Below are positions 53,386 through 63,592 of a stretch of DNA of 64,000 nucleotides, piece by piece. Both the position numbers and the translations under genes were made by a program. The notes beneath the pieces are model-generated. The model ran no database searches. It had not been told where the DNA came from and saw only the letters and a list, made by a program, of their open reading frames with translations. The stretch spans positions 75,469,061 to 75,533,060 of the forward strand of contig OW679203.1 in NCBI GenBank assembly GCA_940337035.1, in the 5' to 3' direction. How positions within the stretch are numbered: the first letter of the stretch is position 1; every line of letters begins with the position of its first letter. The stretch comes from Agriotes lineatus. Lineage: Eukaryota; Arthropoda; Insecta; Coleoptera; Elateridae.

Positions 53386-53742
53386 AAAATTGATTTTTAA
53401 TTTTACAATGTAAATGTAATGTTTTATTTTAAACTATATAAATTTAATAGAAATAAGGGAGTTTTACCGCTAAAGATTAAAGTTAGAAGCTTTTTCTTAT
53501 AATTGTCTTATATTTCTTTAATTGAAGAAATTATCTTATTGATATCTATTTTGGTTTCAAATAAAATTTTAAATAAGGATGATTATTTTATCATCAAAGG
53601 GTTAGGTCGAAACTAACTACAATAAATTGTTTGTTATTTAAGATAAGTTGATTAGATCAATATTTTTTTAAGTGCAAGTTAAATGTTTTTATTAAACTAT
53701 TATCCTAATAAGCTCAATTTAATGCACCTTGCTTTCATTTAT
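53386..53742 (-). pseudogene. tRNA cluster (Glu, Ser, Asn-like, Arg, Ala) and ND3 end (NUMT)
   Basis: Minus-strand remnants in mitochondrial order: a Glu-like tRNA with an altered anticodon, Ser with GCT (AAGCTTCTAAC, about 53490), an Asn-like piece (GAAACCAAAATAGA, about 53555), Arg with TCG (GTTTCGACC, about 53608) and Ala with TGC (about 53672). The last mitochondrial residues are WKQGALNW of ND3 near 53720-53740. Confidence 0.65.
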
Positions 53743-54781
53743 GATATAATCCGATTAGTAGGATAAATAAATATACACTTACTAAATTACAATTTACTAA
53801 TATGAATTACAAGTTACACTATTTGAATTACAATTTATTAGTCTGAATTACAAGTTGCGCTTTCTGATTTACAAGTTACACTTTATGAATTAGAAATGAT
53901 GCCTACTGAATTTCAATTAACGCTCTCTGAATAACAACGTAAACTTTCTGAAATACAAGTTACACTTTCTAAATTGCTCTTTCTGAATTAAAATTCATGC
54001 TTTCTGAATTACAATCTACAATTTCTGAAAAATAATCTACACTTTCTAGAAACAATTACAATTTACTAATATAAATTACAAGCTACACTATCTGAATTAC
54101 AATTTACTACTCTGAATTATAAGTTAAACTTCCTGAATTAAAATTTATTATTCATAAAGGGCTATTTGATATTCAGGCAATATCAATTGTAGTTCAGAAA
54201 GCGTCAATTGTAATTCCGAAACCAAGAGACGACCGTTGTGAAGAATTACTGTCTAGATACATACACCACAGTAGTGTGAAAAGTTTGCAACAAATTTACT
54301 ATTTATTGTTAAAAAAATCTTTGGACATAAAATTGACTTAGTAACAGCTTATAATGATGACATGAATTCTATGATGAATAATTTTAAAGTTAATTTACAT
54401 TCAATCAAAAGATGGCATACAAAAATTAAAATCGACCTGTCTGAGGATCTTTTTATAGATCAAGAGTACAATAACTATTAAATTTGTTGCAAACGTTACA
54501 CACAATCTGTATTTATGTATCTACTTAGATATTCTACATAAAGGTCGACTCTTCGTTTCTAAATTACAACTGATGCTTTGTGGATTGCAAACGATTCTTT
54601 CTGAATCAGTTAACGCTTTCTGAATTACAATTTAATAATCTGAATTACAAGTTACACCTTCTGAGTTACAATATAATAATCTGAATTACAGTTGACGCTT
54701 TCTGAATTCCAATTTATTAATCTGAATTACATTTTACACTTTCTGAAATGCTTCTTACACTTTCTGAATTACAAATGAAAA
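53743..54781. repeat. Degenerate ~20-bp minisatellite
   Basis: Dozens of irregular copies of a CTTTCTGAATTACAAGTTACA-like unit, mostly in one orientation. A reversed group lies at 54160-54225, and a MITE-like foldback interrupts it at 54253-54530. The array starts almost exactly where the NUMT ends. Confidence 0.8.
54253..54530. mobile_element. Foldback/MITE-like element in the minisatellite
   Basis: TCTAGATACATACACCACAG and GTTTGCAACAAATTTA at the left are mirrored at the right end (AAATTTGTTGCAAAC, then TATGTATCTACTTAGA), giving imperfect inverted repeats of about 50 bp. No target duplication could be defined within the repetitive host. Confidence 0.55.
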
Positions 54782-54878
54782 AGGTGTAGAAGAAGAATTA
54801 AACAACATAAATTGGGATGCGTTATGCCTCTTCGAAACTATACTACCTGGAGAAAAAACAGCACTGTTAAAATCCGAC
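54782..54878 (+). pseudogene. RTE-type LINE endonuclease, left half
   Basis: LNNINWDALCLFETILPGEK followed by TALLKSD is the N-terminal part of an RTE-type LINE endonuclease. The sequence is interrupted at 54878 by the foldback transposon and continues at 59844. Confidence 0.75.
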
Positions 54879-56690
54879 GGGTCGGTTAACATAGCACCAC
54901 CAACTATTCGAAATGATCTCCAAATCAAGCGCTTGATTCTTTATATCTAGCGCAACCTAGCGCCACAAATTATTACGCTAGCACCATTGCAGTTTCAGAT
55001 ATTTTTACTGGTTTTTTCGGGGGGTGCTAAGTCAACGCTAGCACCACCAATTAACGATAGGCTTCTGAAAACCTAGCGCTAGATTCTCTACACCTAGCGC
55101 AATCTGGCGCCACAAATTTACATCTAGCGCTTTTTCCATTTGAATTGTACGGCATAAAATTGATCGTTAACATAGCACCACCAACTATTCCAAATAATCT
55201 CCAAATCAAGCGCTTGATTCTTTATATCTAGCGCAACTTAGCGCCACAAATTATTACGCTACCGCCATTGCAGTTTCGGATATTTTTACTGGTCTTTTCG
55301 GGGGTGCTAAGTCAACGCTAGCACCACCAATTAACGATAGGCTTCTGAAAACCTAGCGCTAGATTCTCTACACCTAGCGCAATCTGGCGCCACAAATTTT
55401 ACATCTAGCGCTTTTTCCATTTGAATTGTACGGCATAAATTGATCGTTAACATAGCACCACCAACTATTCCAAATAATCTCCAAATCAAGCGCTTGATTC
55501 TTTATATCTAGCGCAACTTAGCGCCACAAATTATTACGCTACCGCCATTGCAGTTTCGGATATTTTTACTGGTCTTTTCGGGGGGTGCTAAGTCAACGCT
55601 AGCACCACCAATTAACGATAGGCTTCTGAAAACCTAGCGCTAGATTCTCTACACCTAGCGCAATCTGGCGCCACAAATTTTACATCTAGCGCTTTGTCCA
55701 TTTGAATTGTACGGCATAAAATTGATCGTTAACATAGCACCACCAACTATTCCAAATAATCTCCAAATCAAGCGCTTGATTCTTTATATCTAGCGCAACT
55801 TAGCGCCACAAATTATTACGCTACCGCCATTGCAGTTTCGGATATTTTTACTGGTCTTTTCGGGGGTGCTAAGTCAACGCTAGCACCACCAATTAACGAT
55901 AGGCTTCTGAAAACCTAGCGCTAGATTCTCTACACCTAGCGCAATCTGGCGCCACAAATTTTACATCTAGCGCTTTTTCCATTTGAATTGTACGCATAAA
56001 TTGATCGTTAACATAGCACCACCAACTATTCCAAATAATCTCCAAATCAAGCGCTTGATTCTTTATATCTAGCGCAACTTAGCGCCACAAATTATTACGC
56101 TACCGCCATTGCAGTTTCGGATATTTTTACTGGTCTTTTCGGGGGGTGCTAAGTCAACGCTAGCACCACCAATTAACGATAGGCTTCTGAAAACCTAGCG
56201 CTAGATTCTCTACACCTAGCGCAATCTGGCGCCACAAATTTTACACCTAGCGCTTTTCCCATTTGAATTGTACGGCAGAAAATTGATGGTTAACATAGCA
56301 CCACCAACTATTCCAAATTATCTCCAAATCAAGCGCTTGATTCTTTATATCTTGAGCAACCTAGCGCCACAAATTATTACGCTACCGCCATTGCAGTTTC
56401 AGATATTTTTACTGGTTTTATCGGGGGGTGCTAAGTTAACGCTAGCACCACCAATTAACAATAGGCTTCTAAAAACTTATAGCTAGATTCTCTACACATA
56501 GCGTAATCTGGCGCCACAAATTATTACGCTAGCGCCATTGCAGTTTCGGGTTTTTACTTTTCCTTTCCGGGGGTTCTAAGTTAACGTTTTCACCACCAAT
56601 AATTAACGACAGGCTACTGAATACCTAGCGCTAGACCCTTCAGACCGAGCACCATTCGGCAACATAGATTTCAAAGCTAGCTCCAACTTG
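54879..56690 (+). repeat. Left arm: about six 281-bp units
   Basis: GTTAACATAGCACCACC recurs at 54885, 55166, 55446, 55728, 56007 and 56289, a spacing of 279-282 bp. Inner copies are nearly identical; the outermost and innermost are more diverged. Each unit has at least five TAGCGC motifs in both orientations. Confidence 0.95.
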
Positions 56691-57271
56691 TCCTAAATTA
56701 CCTATATTGGTTGACATTACTGAGATAATTTAATTTAATTTTGTTCAACACAAACTGTTGAACAAAATTGTACCAGTAGAATATTCCACAGCATGCACTG
56801 TTTAGTGCAATTATAATTTTGGAGCGAGTACATCATATACATATACATACTTACACATTATAAGAAAACAAAAAGTTTCTATCATATAATAAAATAAAAA
56901 TAGAGGTCGTTGTATGTTACTCCCTAAATTACGAAGTAGTGAATAATTTTCGTTTTCTTACCCTGCATATATCTGCAATGAAAAAATAAACTTCAAGAAA
57001 GTTCCAATATATATAATGTATAACATTTTATAAAACAGCAAATTAAGCTATAGATAGGAGCAGGTAATACGACCTACTTAATATATTTTATTAAATTACT
57101 CGAACGCTATAATAATAAAGTAAGATAAAAAGCAAGCTCTTCTTATGGAAACTAAAAAAACATTACGGGTGGGCCTTCTGCACGTGCAGTTAATACGACC
57201 AATAATTTAAAACGTTGCAATTTGTGCAAGCAAATGGCATCATACCCCGCACTACCTTGTAACAAAAAAAA
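56691..57271. other. Unique spacer of the foldback element
   Basis: AT-rich sequence between the left arm and the protease-like gene. It includes a TTTTGTTCAACA / TGTTGAACAAAA palindrome at 56741-56768. No gene is recognised. Confidence 0.5.
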
Positions 57272-58714
57272 TTATAATGAATAGAACAAAGAAAAGCAAC
57301 GAATTACTGTGGTAGGGGAACAGCAATTTTTCGTTATTTGGAGATCATTGTATTCTTCCCACTTGTCATAATGACGATACGCGTATGCAATAAAATGGCC
57401 AATCACCGTAACCTCGTAACCTCCAACATACCCAATGCAACCTCGTAAAATAATTTTTTTGCTGTTCACTTTCAAATGCTTTGGAACATCGTCTAATCTT
57501 ACAATAAATTCCCCTCTAATGACTAATGACATTTAATGGTTCTATTATTAAAAAGTTGCCTACAGAAATTTTGGAGGTACAATTTCTTGTTGAGCATTGA
57601 CCACAAAAATATTGTTTAGGACTAATATATGACCCATTGCTGTTTCAATTTTTTTAATATTTTGAACAATCTAAGCAACTGATTTTATGGGCTGCTGTGA
57701 CATGCCTCCACAGTAATTACATTGCATTTCTTGCAAACCCATGTAAACGTCATCTCATATTTTTCCGAAAATATTTGTTAGTGTATCAGCACATTTAATC
57801 AATGTTATGTTTTGGGGCAACAATTCTTTTTCAAAATCGGCGTTTATCAAAATTTTAGCTCTCAACCTATATATATGAATATTGACACCGCCTTTGACCA
57901 TTTTTTGTATAAGATTCGCGAAAAGATTTCTATTACTCTTCGTTTGAAGGTATTCCGAAAATATGCAGCTATCACAAAATGCTGTACAGAATATTTGTGC
58001 AACGGAATCAAAACCACAAGTATTTTGAAGAGTTACTAATTGATTATTATCTATTGCGATAGGTTTTTCATGAACTAAGTTCCCATTTCGCAGCATACCA
58101 ATAATTGTTTTAACTCGTAATTTTTTAAAGCTAACTTGCAACATTTCCGACTCGGGTTCAAGATATGATGGCCTGGGTCTTTTCTTCGGACGGACGTTTT
58201 TACCCATCCAGTTTTCTTCAGCTGCCGACTCAATGAGTGTTTTATTCTGGACTCCCTCGGAGAAACATTTCTTGCAAATAATGTCTTTCTCATAAGTAAC
58301 AATGCAGTTATCATTTTTGTGCAGACCTATCTTGCGATATAACAAGGGATTCTAGCTGACTCAGAAAGTCCCAATTGACATGACGAACATAGATTTGATG
58401 GTAATGCGGATCCTATAAAATAATGTCAGGAACATAATTTCAGTTTTATTATAAACTAAAGCTATTTTAAAATATTTACCTATAATATCCTCACTTGTCT
58501 GATTTCCCTGCTGATCATTTTGCAAGTTAACACTATTATTACTCAAAAGTGAGAAGCTCGTGTTCAACGTTGGTGGTTTATTATTATTGATATCATCTTT
58601 GGTGCTGCTTTTTTGTTCCTGCTTGAATATTAGAATAACTAATATATAGGTTTTAAATAATAAATTTATATTTTTTCTATGACTATTCATAAAAGGGTTT
58701 TTAAGTGCAAACAC
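57272..58714 (-). pseudogene. USP-like cysteine protease gene inside the foldback element
   Basis: The minus strand starts with a poorly conserved polar segment (58714-58484). A possible intron with GTAAATATT and TTTTATAG sites follows (about 58483-58416), then LCSSCQ and ICKKC, which may bind zinc. VTLQNTCGFDSVAQIF at about 58060-58015 matches the Cys box of USP/C19 peptidases (NTCxxxS). CNYCGG lies near 57715, and IILRGCIGYVGG...GHFIAYAYR and WEEYNDL at 57450-57340 match the His box (GHYxAY ... W..YDD). At least four in-frame stops and a frameshift break it. The enzyme would cleave ubiquitin-like conjugates; its role in the element is unknown. Confidence 0.65.
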
Positions 58715-58934
58715 AACCTACTGAACGTCTATGACTGATTGTCAATATAAAACTCGCTTCCTATATAGAGTTTACCAGAAACCCTGTTGATATCATTAAA
58801 AATAAAGCGTGTGCTTGAATTCAGTGTAATTTCGAAAGATGAAAAATATACGAGTTTTGCATGATTAGCTAATATGAGACGACATTTATTGTCATACCTC
58901 AAAGTGTGCTCCAGCAGACACTATTTTCATATGG

Positions 58935-59834
58935 CCAGCGTTAGTGGTGCTAGCGTTAACTTAGCACCCCCCGAAAAGACCAGTAAAAATATCCGAAACT
59001 GCAATGGCGCTAGCGTAATAATTTGTGACGCCAGATTCGGCTAGGTGTAGAGAATCTAGCGCTAGGTTTTCAGAATCCTATCGTTAATTGGTGGTGCTAG
59101 CGTTAACTTAGCACCCCCCGAAAATACCAGTAAAAATATCTGAAACTGCAATGGCGCTAGCGTAATAATTTGTGCGCCAGATTCGGCTAGGTGTAGAGAA
59201 TCTAGCGCTAGGTTTTCAGAATCCTATCGTTAATTGGTGGTGCTAGCGTTAACTTAGCACCCCCCGAAAAGACCAGTAAAAATATCTGAAACTGCAATGG
59301 CGCTAGCGTAATAATTTGTGGCGCCAGATTGCGCTAGTTGTAGAGAATCTAGCGCTAGGTTTTCAGAATCCTATCGTTAATTGGTGGTGCTAGAGTTAAC
59401 TTAGCACCCCCCGAAAAGACCAGTAAAAATATCCGAAACTGCAATGGCGGTAGCGTAATAATTTGTGGCGCTAGGTTGCGCTAGATATAAAGAAACAAGC
59501 GCTTGATTTGGAGATCATTTGGAATAGTTGGTGGTGCTATGTTAACGATCAATTTTATGCCGTACAATTCAAATGGGAAAAGCGCTAGGTATAAAATTTG
59601 TGGCGCCAGATTGCGCTAGGTGTAGAGAATCTAGCGCTAGGTTTTCAGAAGCCTATCGTTAATTGATGGTGCTAGCGTTAACTTAGCACCCCCCGAAAAG
59701 GCCAGTAAAAATATCCGAAACTGCAATGGCGCTAGCGTAATAATTTGTGGCGCTAGGTTGCGCTAGATATAAAGAATCAAGCGCTTGATTTGGAGATCAT
59801 TTAGAATAGTTGGTGGTGCTATGTTAACCGACCC
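58935..59834 (-). repeat. Right arm: inverted half-units and full units
   Basis: GTGGTGCTAGCG or its variant recurs at 58944, 59091, 59237 and 59384 with a spacing of 146-147 bp, then at 59665 after 281 bp. The 281-bp unit therefore consists of two parts of about 147 and 134 bp, and the right arm has shorter units on its inner side. Confidence 0.93.
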
Positions 59835-59843
59835 AAATCCGAC

Positions 59844-60110
59844 CACATTCTGTTCTGGAAGAACTGACAGTTCACTATATCCTTCCAATCTATATGCCCC
59901 TACAAGCAGAGTAGGAGATGAAAACGTGGAAAAACTATATAAACACACAGTGAAATCAAATGACACAAAACCCTCATTGCGTAATTATTAGTAGTATTAG
60001 TAGAAACTTTAAAGCAAAAATTGACGAATTAGGTCAGAGAAATACCAGAGGTGAAATGTTGCGAGAGTTTCTCTCCGGTGAAATGTATACTGTTTAAACA
60101 AATTTTTTAA
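59844..60110 (+). pseudogene. RTE-type LINE endonuclease, right half
   Basis: After the foldback element the endonuclease frame continues (HILFW, then NLYAPTSRVGDENVEKLY, and after breaks FKAKIDELGQRNTRGEMLREF). Removing the element and one 9-bp copy joins the two halves in the expected place. Confidence 0.75.
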
Positions 60111-61097
60111 AAAGTCTGAATAACGTAAACTGACATAGATTAGTCCTAGTAAGAACAAAAAAAACGAAATAGACTATATTTTTAGTAATAACTGGAATAT
60201 ATTGATATGATATTTTACTCGCAGGAGGATCTGTTTAATTCATCGAGCCATTGCTCCATTTTCACGGTTACAATTATTACAGTTTGATTGGACTTGCTTA
60301 GCTTTGATGGCAGGATGTGATGTTTTAAAGCTTACGATCTGGCCGTGGTCGAGCCGTTATGAGGTTTCTATTCCTGGCACTTAGCGATTGAAGGTTGAAT
60401 AAGAACGTTGTCGTTGCTTAAGCAATGGCACATCTCATGTACTCACATTCCGCAATTCCTACCTAGTTGCTGTTTGAACATTGTCGATTTATCAAAGCGA
60501 GTCCTACGAGGCCACCTCGAAGTATCGTTGACGTACCTCTCAAGATGATCGCATGGGACACGTCATCAGCGACTACCGACCGATGTATGCCGTTTTAGAT
60601 TACGTTTACCAATTGCATTCAAATTGCGTCGAAGTATGCCTCCAGCTAATAGTTTCGGCATTGATTTTGGCTTGTGTTATTTAGTGCACCATCCGCGCAG
60701 TTATAGGGGGTAAGTTATGTTTCTTAGTCTTATATTTCAACATGACTTTAGCACATTCGCTACCCCATAAGAGCATTCAGTGTTTTTTGCTGACTTGTTC
60801 CAGAGACTACTGTAAGTTGAGCCGGCTATTGCCGGGCAGTGGTATTTTAGCCATTTATTATTTAAACGAGATTTTTCAGGTAGATCATAACGCATTTTTA
60901 GAATTTATGTAAGTTGAGGAAGCCTTTTCATAACAAGATAAAGGGAAAAACATGTTAAATACTAGATATTCAACCACCGCTTACTTTTATCTGAAGCTAA
61001 ACACTAGTCAATACATTTCAGTATACTCAAGGTTACATATCACAAATAAAGCTAAGTAACTGGGATATATCTTTATTGCACGGTTGTTGATTGTAAA
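60111..61097. other. No recognisable gene
   Basis: Mixed sequence downstream of the receptor gene. I see no domain. An AATAAA at about 61044 on the + strand is not in receptor orientation. Confidence 0.45.
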
Positions 61098-62900
61098 TTA
61101 TTTACTGTCATAAAAGTAATAGTGATGATGATAAAACAAAAGTTCAACGAAAAATATTACACCTGCCAGAGACAGACCTATAGTCCACCAAATTAATACT
61201 CCGGTAATGTGATCTATTTTCAGTCTAACTGCAGAATCATTATTAATTAAGTTGCTCTGGTGATTTAAAGCGATAAAATAAATTCTATTGTGAAATCCAC
61301 TTTCTATTATTTGTCTGGCTATGTTGTTAAATACATCCAAAAAGTAATAACCTTTCCTCATAGCTAAATTAGCTTCAGCACAAAGTATTCCTGGATTTTC
61401 ATATATTAAGTCCATGGTGCTACTCTCTTTGGGGAAAAATTTTGTTAGTAGTGTATAGCGTACAAACGTGCTGCAGTTTTTAAAATAAGCTACATCCAGT
61501 AGCTCCTTTGTCATATTACGGGATTTAGAAACAATGAGTCTTCGGTATAATTTTGCATAAACAATTTCATCTGAACGATCGAGCAACATCTGCTTCGACT
61601 TTGCTTCTCCTATGAGCGGTAGATCTAATTCAGCAAATTCTTCAATGGAATTTATTACACGCGCATACCCTGGTCTTGTTAAAACACTAATTAGTTTGCC
61701 TTGAAAAACGTTGTACATCTGAATAGTGTAAAGCAAGTAACAAACAGTAATAATTCTTAAAGGATTTGTTTTAGGAACAATACTACTGGCGCTGTTAAAT
61801 GTAAACTCGAAAACTACTAAAATGCTTCTAACGATGATTTCAAGCGTTGGTTTATTGGAATTGCTTTTTGAAGCTGCAGACCATACCGTAGTCGTCAAGA
61901 TAAAAATAGCGGTTATGGTTGCCCAAGTCTTGGACTGAAAAATGAAAGTTATTATTCTTGCACCTGATATTGGTGGAGATTTTGGAGTCACCCATAAAAC
62001 ATCATCCCTGATAAAAAAATCCGTTATATCATAATCTTCAAGTACGACCTTAAATCTAACTGAGAATGGAATAAGGGATATGTCTTCACTGTGATTATAT
62101 ATCATGGTCTTGTTCGGTTGAACTTGGACGTACTGTATCGGCGTTTCCAAAATATCTCCCATCACCTTCATGAATTTAGCTGTTACTCCTGGTATAGATC
62201 TTGTATCCTCAAAACTGTTGAAAGGGTCGATTAGCTTAAGAATACAACCTCGAAGCTTTCTTGTTGGTGCACTATAGACGTTGCAACCTAGTAACGATTT
62301 CAAATTTACAACAGTTTTGCATTTACTACTTTTACCAAAAGGATCCGCCGTGTAAAGTTTTAAAGACGATTGGTCTTCAACGCCGATTAAAACCACATTT
62401 ATTATATCACAATTCCAGAGAAGTTGCACCATTTTCTCCAAATCATTACTAACGTTGCTAATTACTACAAATTTTCCTCTTGGGCTGGTGCTTTCGTTCC
62501 AAATGGTTGATTTTTTTAATTTAATAAGGGTATGATTTAAATCACGCTGTCCATTTGTAAACAATACAAAATTATTGTACAAGTTCATTGACATCCTGAT
62601 TGAATCGTTTATGTCGATTATTATACGAGGATTTAAAACGTCCAAAGGAATCAATGCATGCTGGCGGCTTCCAAAAACAAAGAGAACTGTTCCTTCAATT
62701 AAAAATAAACTCTTACTAAGCTGACTTAAACAGCTTCCAAGTTCATTAGATGTGCTGTTCCAGGTGAGACTTGCTTCGCTGCAATTTATATTAAGCAGAA
62801 GTATTGAAATAAAGCAGGTCTGTAGTATACAAGACATATCGTATGTGGAGAAAGTGTTACGTGTAATAGCAGTAATCGAACTAGTGTATAGCGTCCCCAA
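61098..62900 (-). CDS. Divergent ionotropic receptor (IR family)
   Basis: A chemosensory ion-channel subunit of the plasma membrane, related to ionotropic glutamate receptors. The frame has 600 codons. The more likely start is Met 22 (62837), because MSCILQTCFISILLLNINCS is a good signal peptide, leaving 579 residues. An extracellular N-terminal and ligand-binding S1 region runs to about residue 310. The channel part follows: M1 (ARIITFIFQ...WATITAIFILTTTVW), pore and M2 (about 355-400), a YNVFQGKLISVLTRPGY segment typical of insect IRs, S2, and M3 (HITGVLIWWTIGLSLAGVIF) near the C-terminus. It is intronless, as many divergent IRs are, and the frame is intact. Ligand and expression cannot be told from sequence, and I cannot assign an orthologue. 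Confidence 0.9.
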   Translation of the reverse strand: MGTLYTSSITAITRNTFSTYDMSCILQTCFISILLLNINCSEASLTWNSTSNELGSCLSQLSKSLFLIEGTVLFVFGSRQHALIPLDVLNPRIIIDINDSIRMSMNLYNNFVLFTNGQRDLNHTLIKLKKSTIWNESTSPRGKFVVISNVSNDLEKMVQLLWNCDIINVVLIGVEDQSSLKLYTADPFGKSSKCKTVVNLKSLLGCNVYSAPTRKLRGCILKLIDPFNSFEDTRSIPGVTAKFMKVMGDILETPIQYVQVQPNKTMIYNHSEDISLIPFSVRFKVVLEDYDITDFFIRDDVLWVTPKSPPISGARIITFIFQSKTWATITAIFILTTTVWSAASKSNSNKPTLEIIVRSILVVFEFTFNSASSIVPKTNPLRIITVCYLLYTIQMYNVFQGKLISVLTRPGYARVINSIEEFAELDLPLIGEAKSKQMLLDRSDEIVYAKLYRRLIVSKSRNMTKELLDVAYFKNCSTFVRYTLLTKFFPKESSTMDLIYENPGILCAEANLAMRKGYYFLDVFNNIARQIIESGFHNRIYFIALNHQSNLINNDSAVRLKIDHITGVLIWWTIGLSLAGVIFFVELLFYHHHYYFYDSK

Positions 62901-63527
62901 TTTTTATTACATTTTCTCTGTCAACAACCAAAATATCCATTCACGTTTAGAAAACATTAAGTAATTATACTGGTGCTCTCAATATTATATAGATAGGCTG
63001 AATGTTGGCCCAAGTAGATATTTATGCAATCATAATTTTGTTACACTTCTGCTACTGAATTACAGTTTATATTTGAGGAACGTTACTGATATAGTTTAGA
63101 AATAAGTTACGTACTTCTATAAGCTCATTTATTCGAAAGAAATATTTACATATTCATATTGTAGGACGTAAATTTTACATCCACGCAACCCACCGACGAT
63201 TTTCTATAATTTTACAGTTTTTGTCGCTTTTGAAACAATCGCAACCAACCCAAAGTTATGTCTTTCCGAACGGTTTCACCTTAATAATCACTTTTCTGAA
63301 GACAGTACGGTTTTGGTGTTGAGGGAAAGTCAGAGTCGATTAAACATAATAACTCCACAAAGACATAACCTATCAGGATGATTTCTACAATAATTTGTGC
63401 GGAATATTGATTCAAATACCTGAAAAGCTTTTGGGCGAAATCGGTCTCTCTTCTTTGTATGTGTTTGACGATTTATATTTCGGGCTACTATTAATAGATG
63501 TTGAGCAATCGTTTAACTACCTTGCTA
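62901..63527. other. Upstream region of the receptor gene
   Basis: AT-rich, no gene recognised. TATATAGATAGG near 62984-62995 might include a promoter element, but orientation and start site are unclear. Confidence 0.4.
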
Positions 63528-63592
63528 GGGTGGTGTAGCGGCACACCGCTGGATTGCTGAGCCTTATCTTGCAAGTTGGGGTCTCAGTCATG
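63528..63592 (+). repeat. tRNA-like SINE head, candidate
   Basis: GGTGTAGCGGCACACCGCTG resembles a pol III A box region and GTTGGGGTCTCAGTC a degenerate B box 30 bp later. No body or target duplication is defined, so it may be a fragment. Confidence 0.4.

Larger units (their letters stand above)
47193..53742. other. NUMT: nuclear copy of mitochondrial DNA
   Basis: A collinear mitochondrial block: cytb and ND6 on minus, tRNA-Pro +, tRNA-Thr -, ND4L, ND4, tRNA-His, ND5 and tRNA-Phe on plus, then minus-strand tRNAs and the end of ND3. This is the ancestral insect order, inverted. The genes read only with TGA as Trp, ATA as Met and AGA as Ser, and carry frameshifts. Three nuclear-type insertions interrupt ND4L, ND4 and ND5. 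Flanks are a BEL LTR and a minisatellite, so this is an old nuclear insertion and not organelle sequence. Confidence 0.93.
54879..59834. mobile_element. Foldback (Mutator-like) transposon, 4,956 bp, 9-bp TSD
   Basis: Both ends read GGGTCGGTTAACATAGCACC inward from the edge, and the exact 9-bp duplication AAATCCGAC flanks the element (54870-54878 and 59835-59843). Each arm is an array of ~281-bp units, and the two arms are inverted relative to each other. The 2.2-kb centre is unique and holds a decayed protease-like gene on the minus strand. A 9-bp duplication with long, repetitive inverted arms is the layout of foldback elements, which belong to the Mutator group in Drosophila. No Mutator transposase is visible, so this copy would be non-autonomous. 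Confidence 0.93.

Noticed and set aside
47193..53742. Mitochondrial contamination or true organelle contig
   Set aside because: It is interrupted by nuclear-type elements (one with a precise TA duplication), has frameshifts, and is flanked by an LTR and a minisatellite, so a NUMT fits better. Read-level proof is still lacking.
56268..56486. 72-codon frame within the foldback arm
   Set aside because: It is a chance opening in one diverged repeat unit; the neighbouring units have stops at the same place.
54879..56690. Centromeric-type satellite array
   Set aside because: The array is short, bounded by a transposon end with 9-bp duplication, and mirrored in inverted orientation 2.2 kb away.
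54879..56690. CRISPR-like array
   Set aside because: Units are ~281 bp, contiguous and without unique spacers, and the genome is animal.
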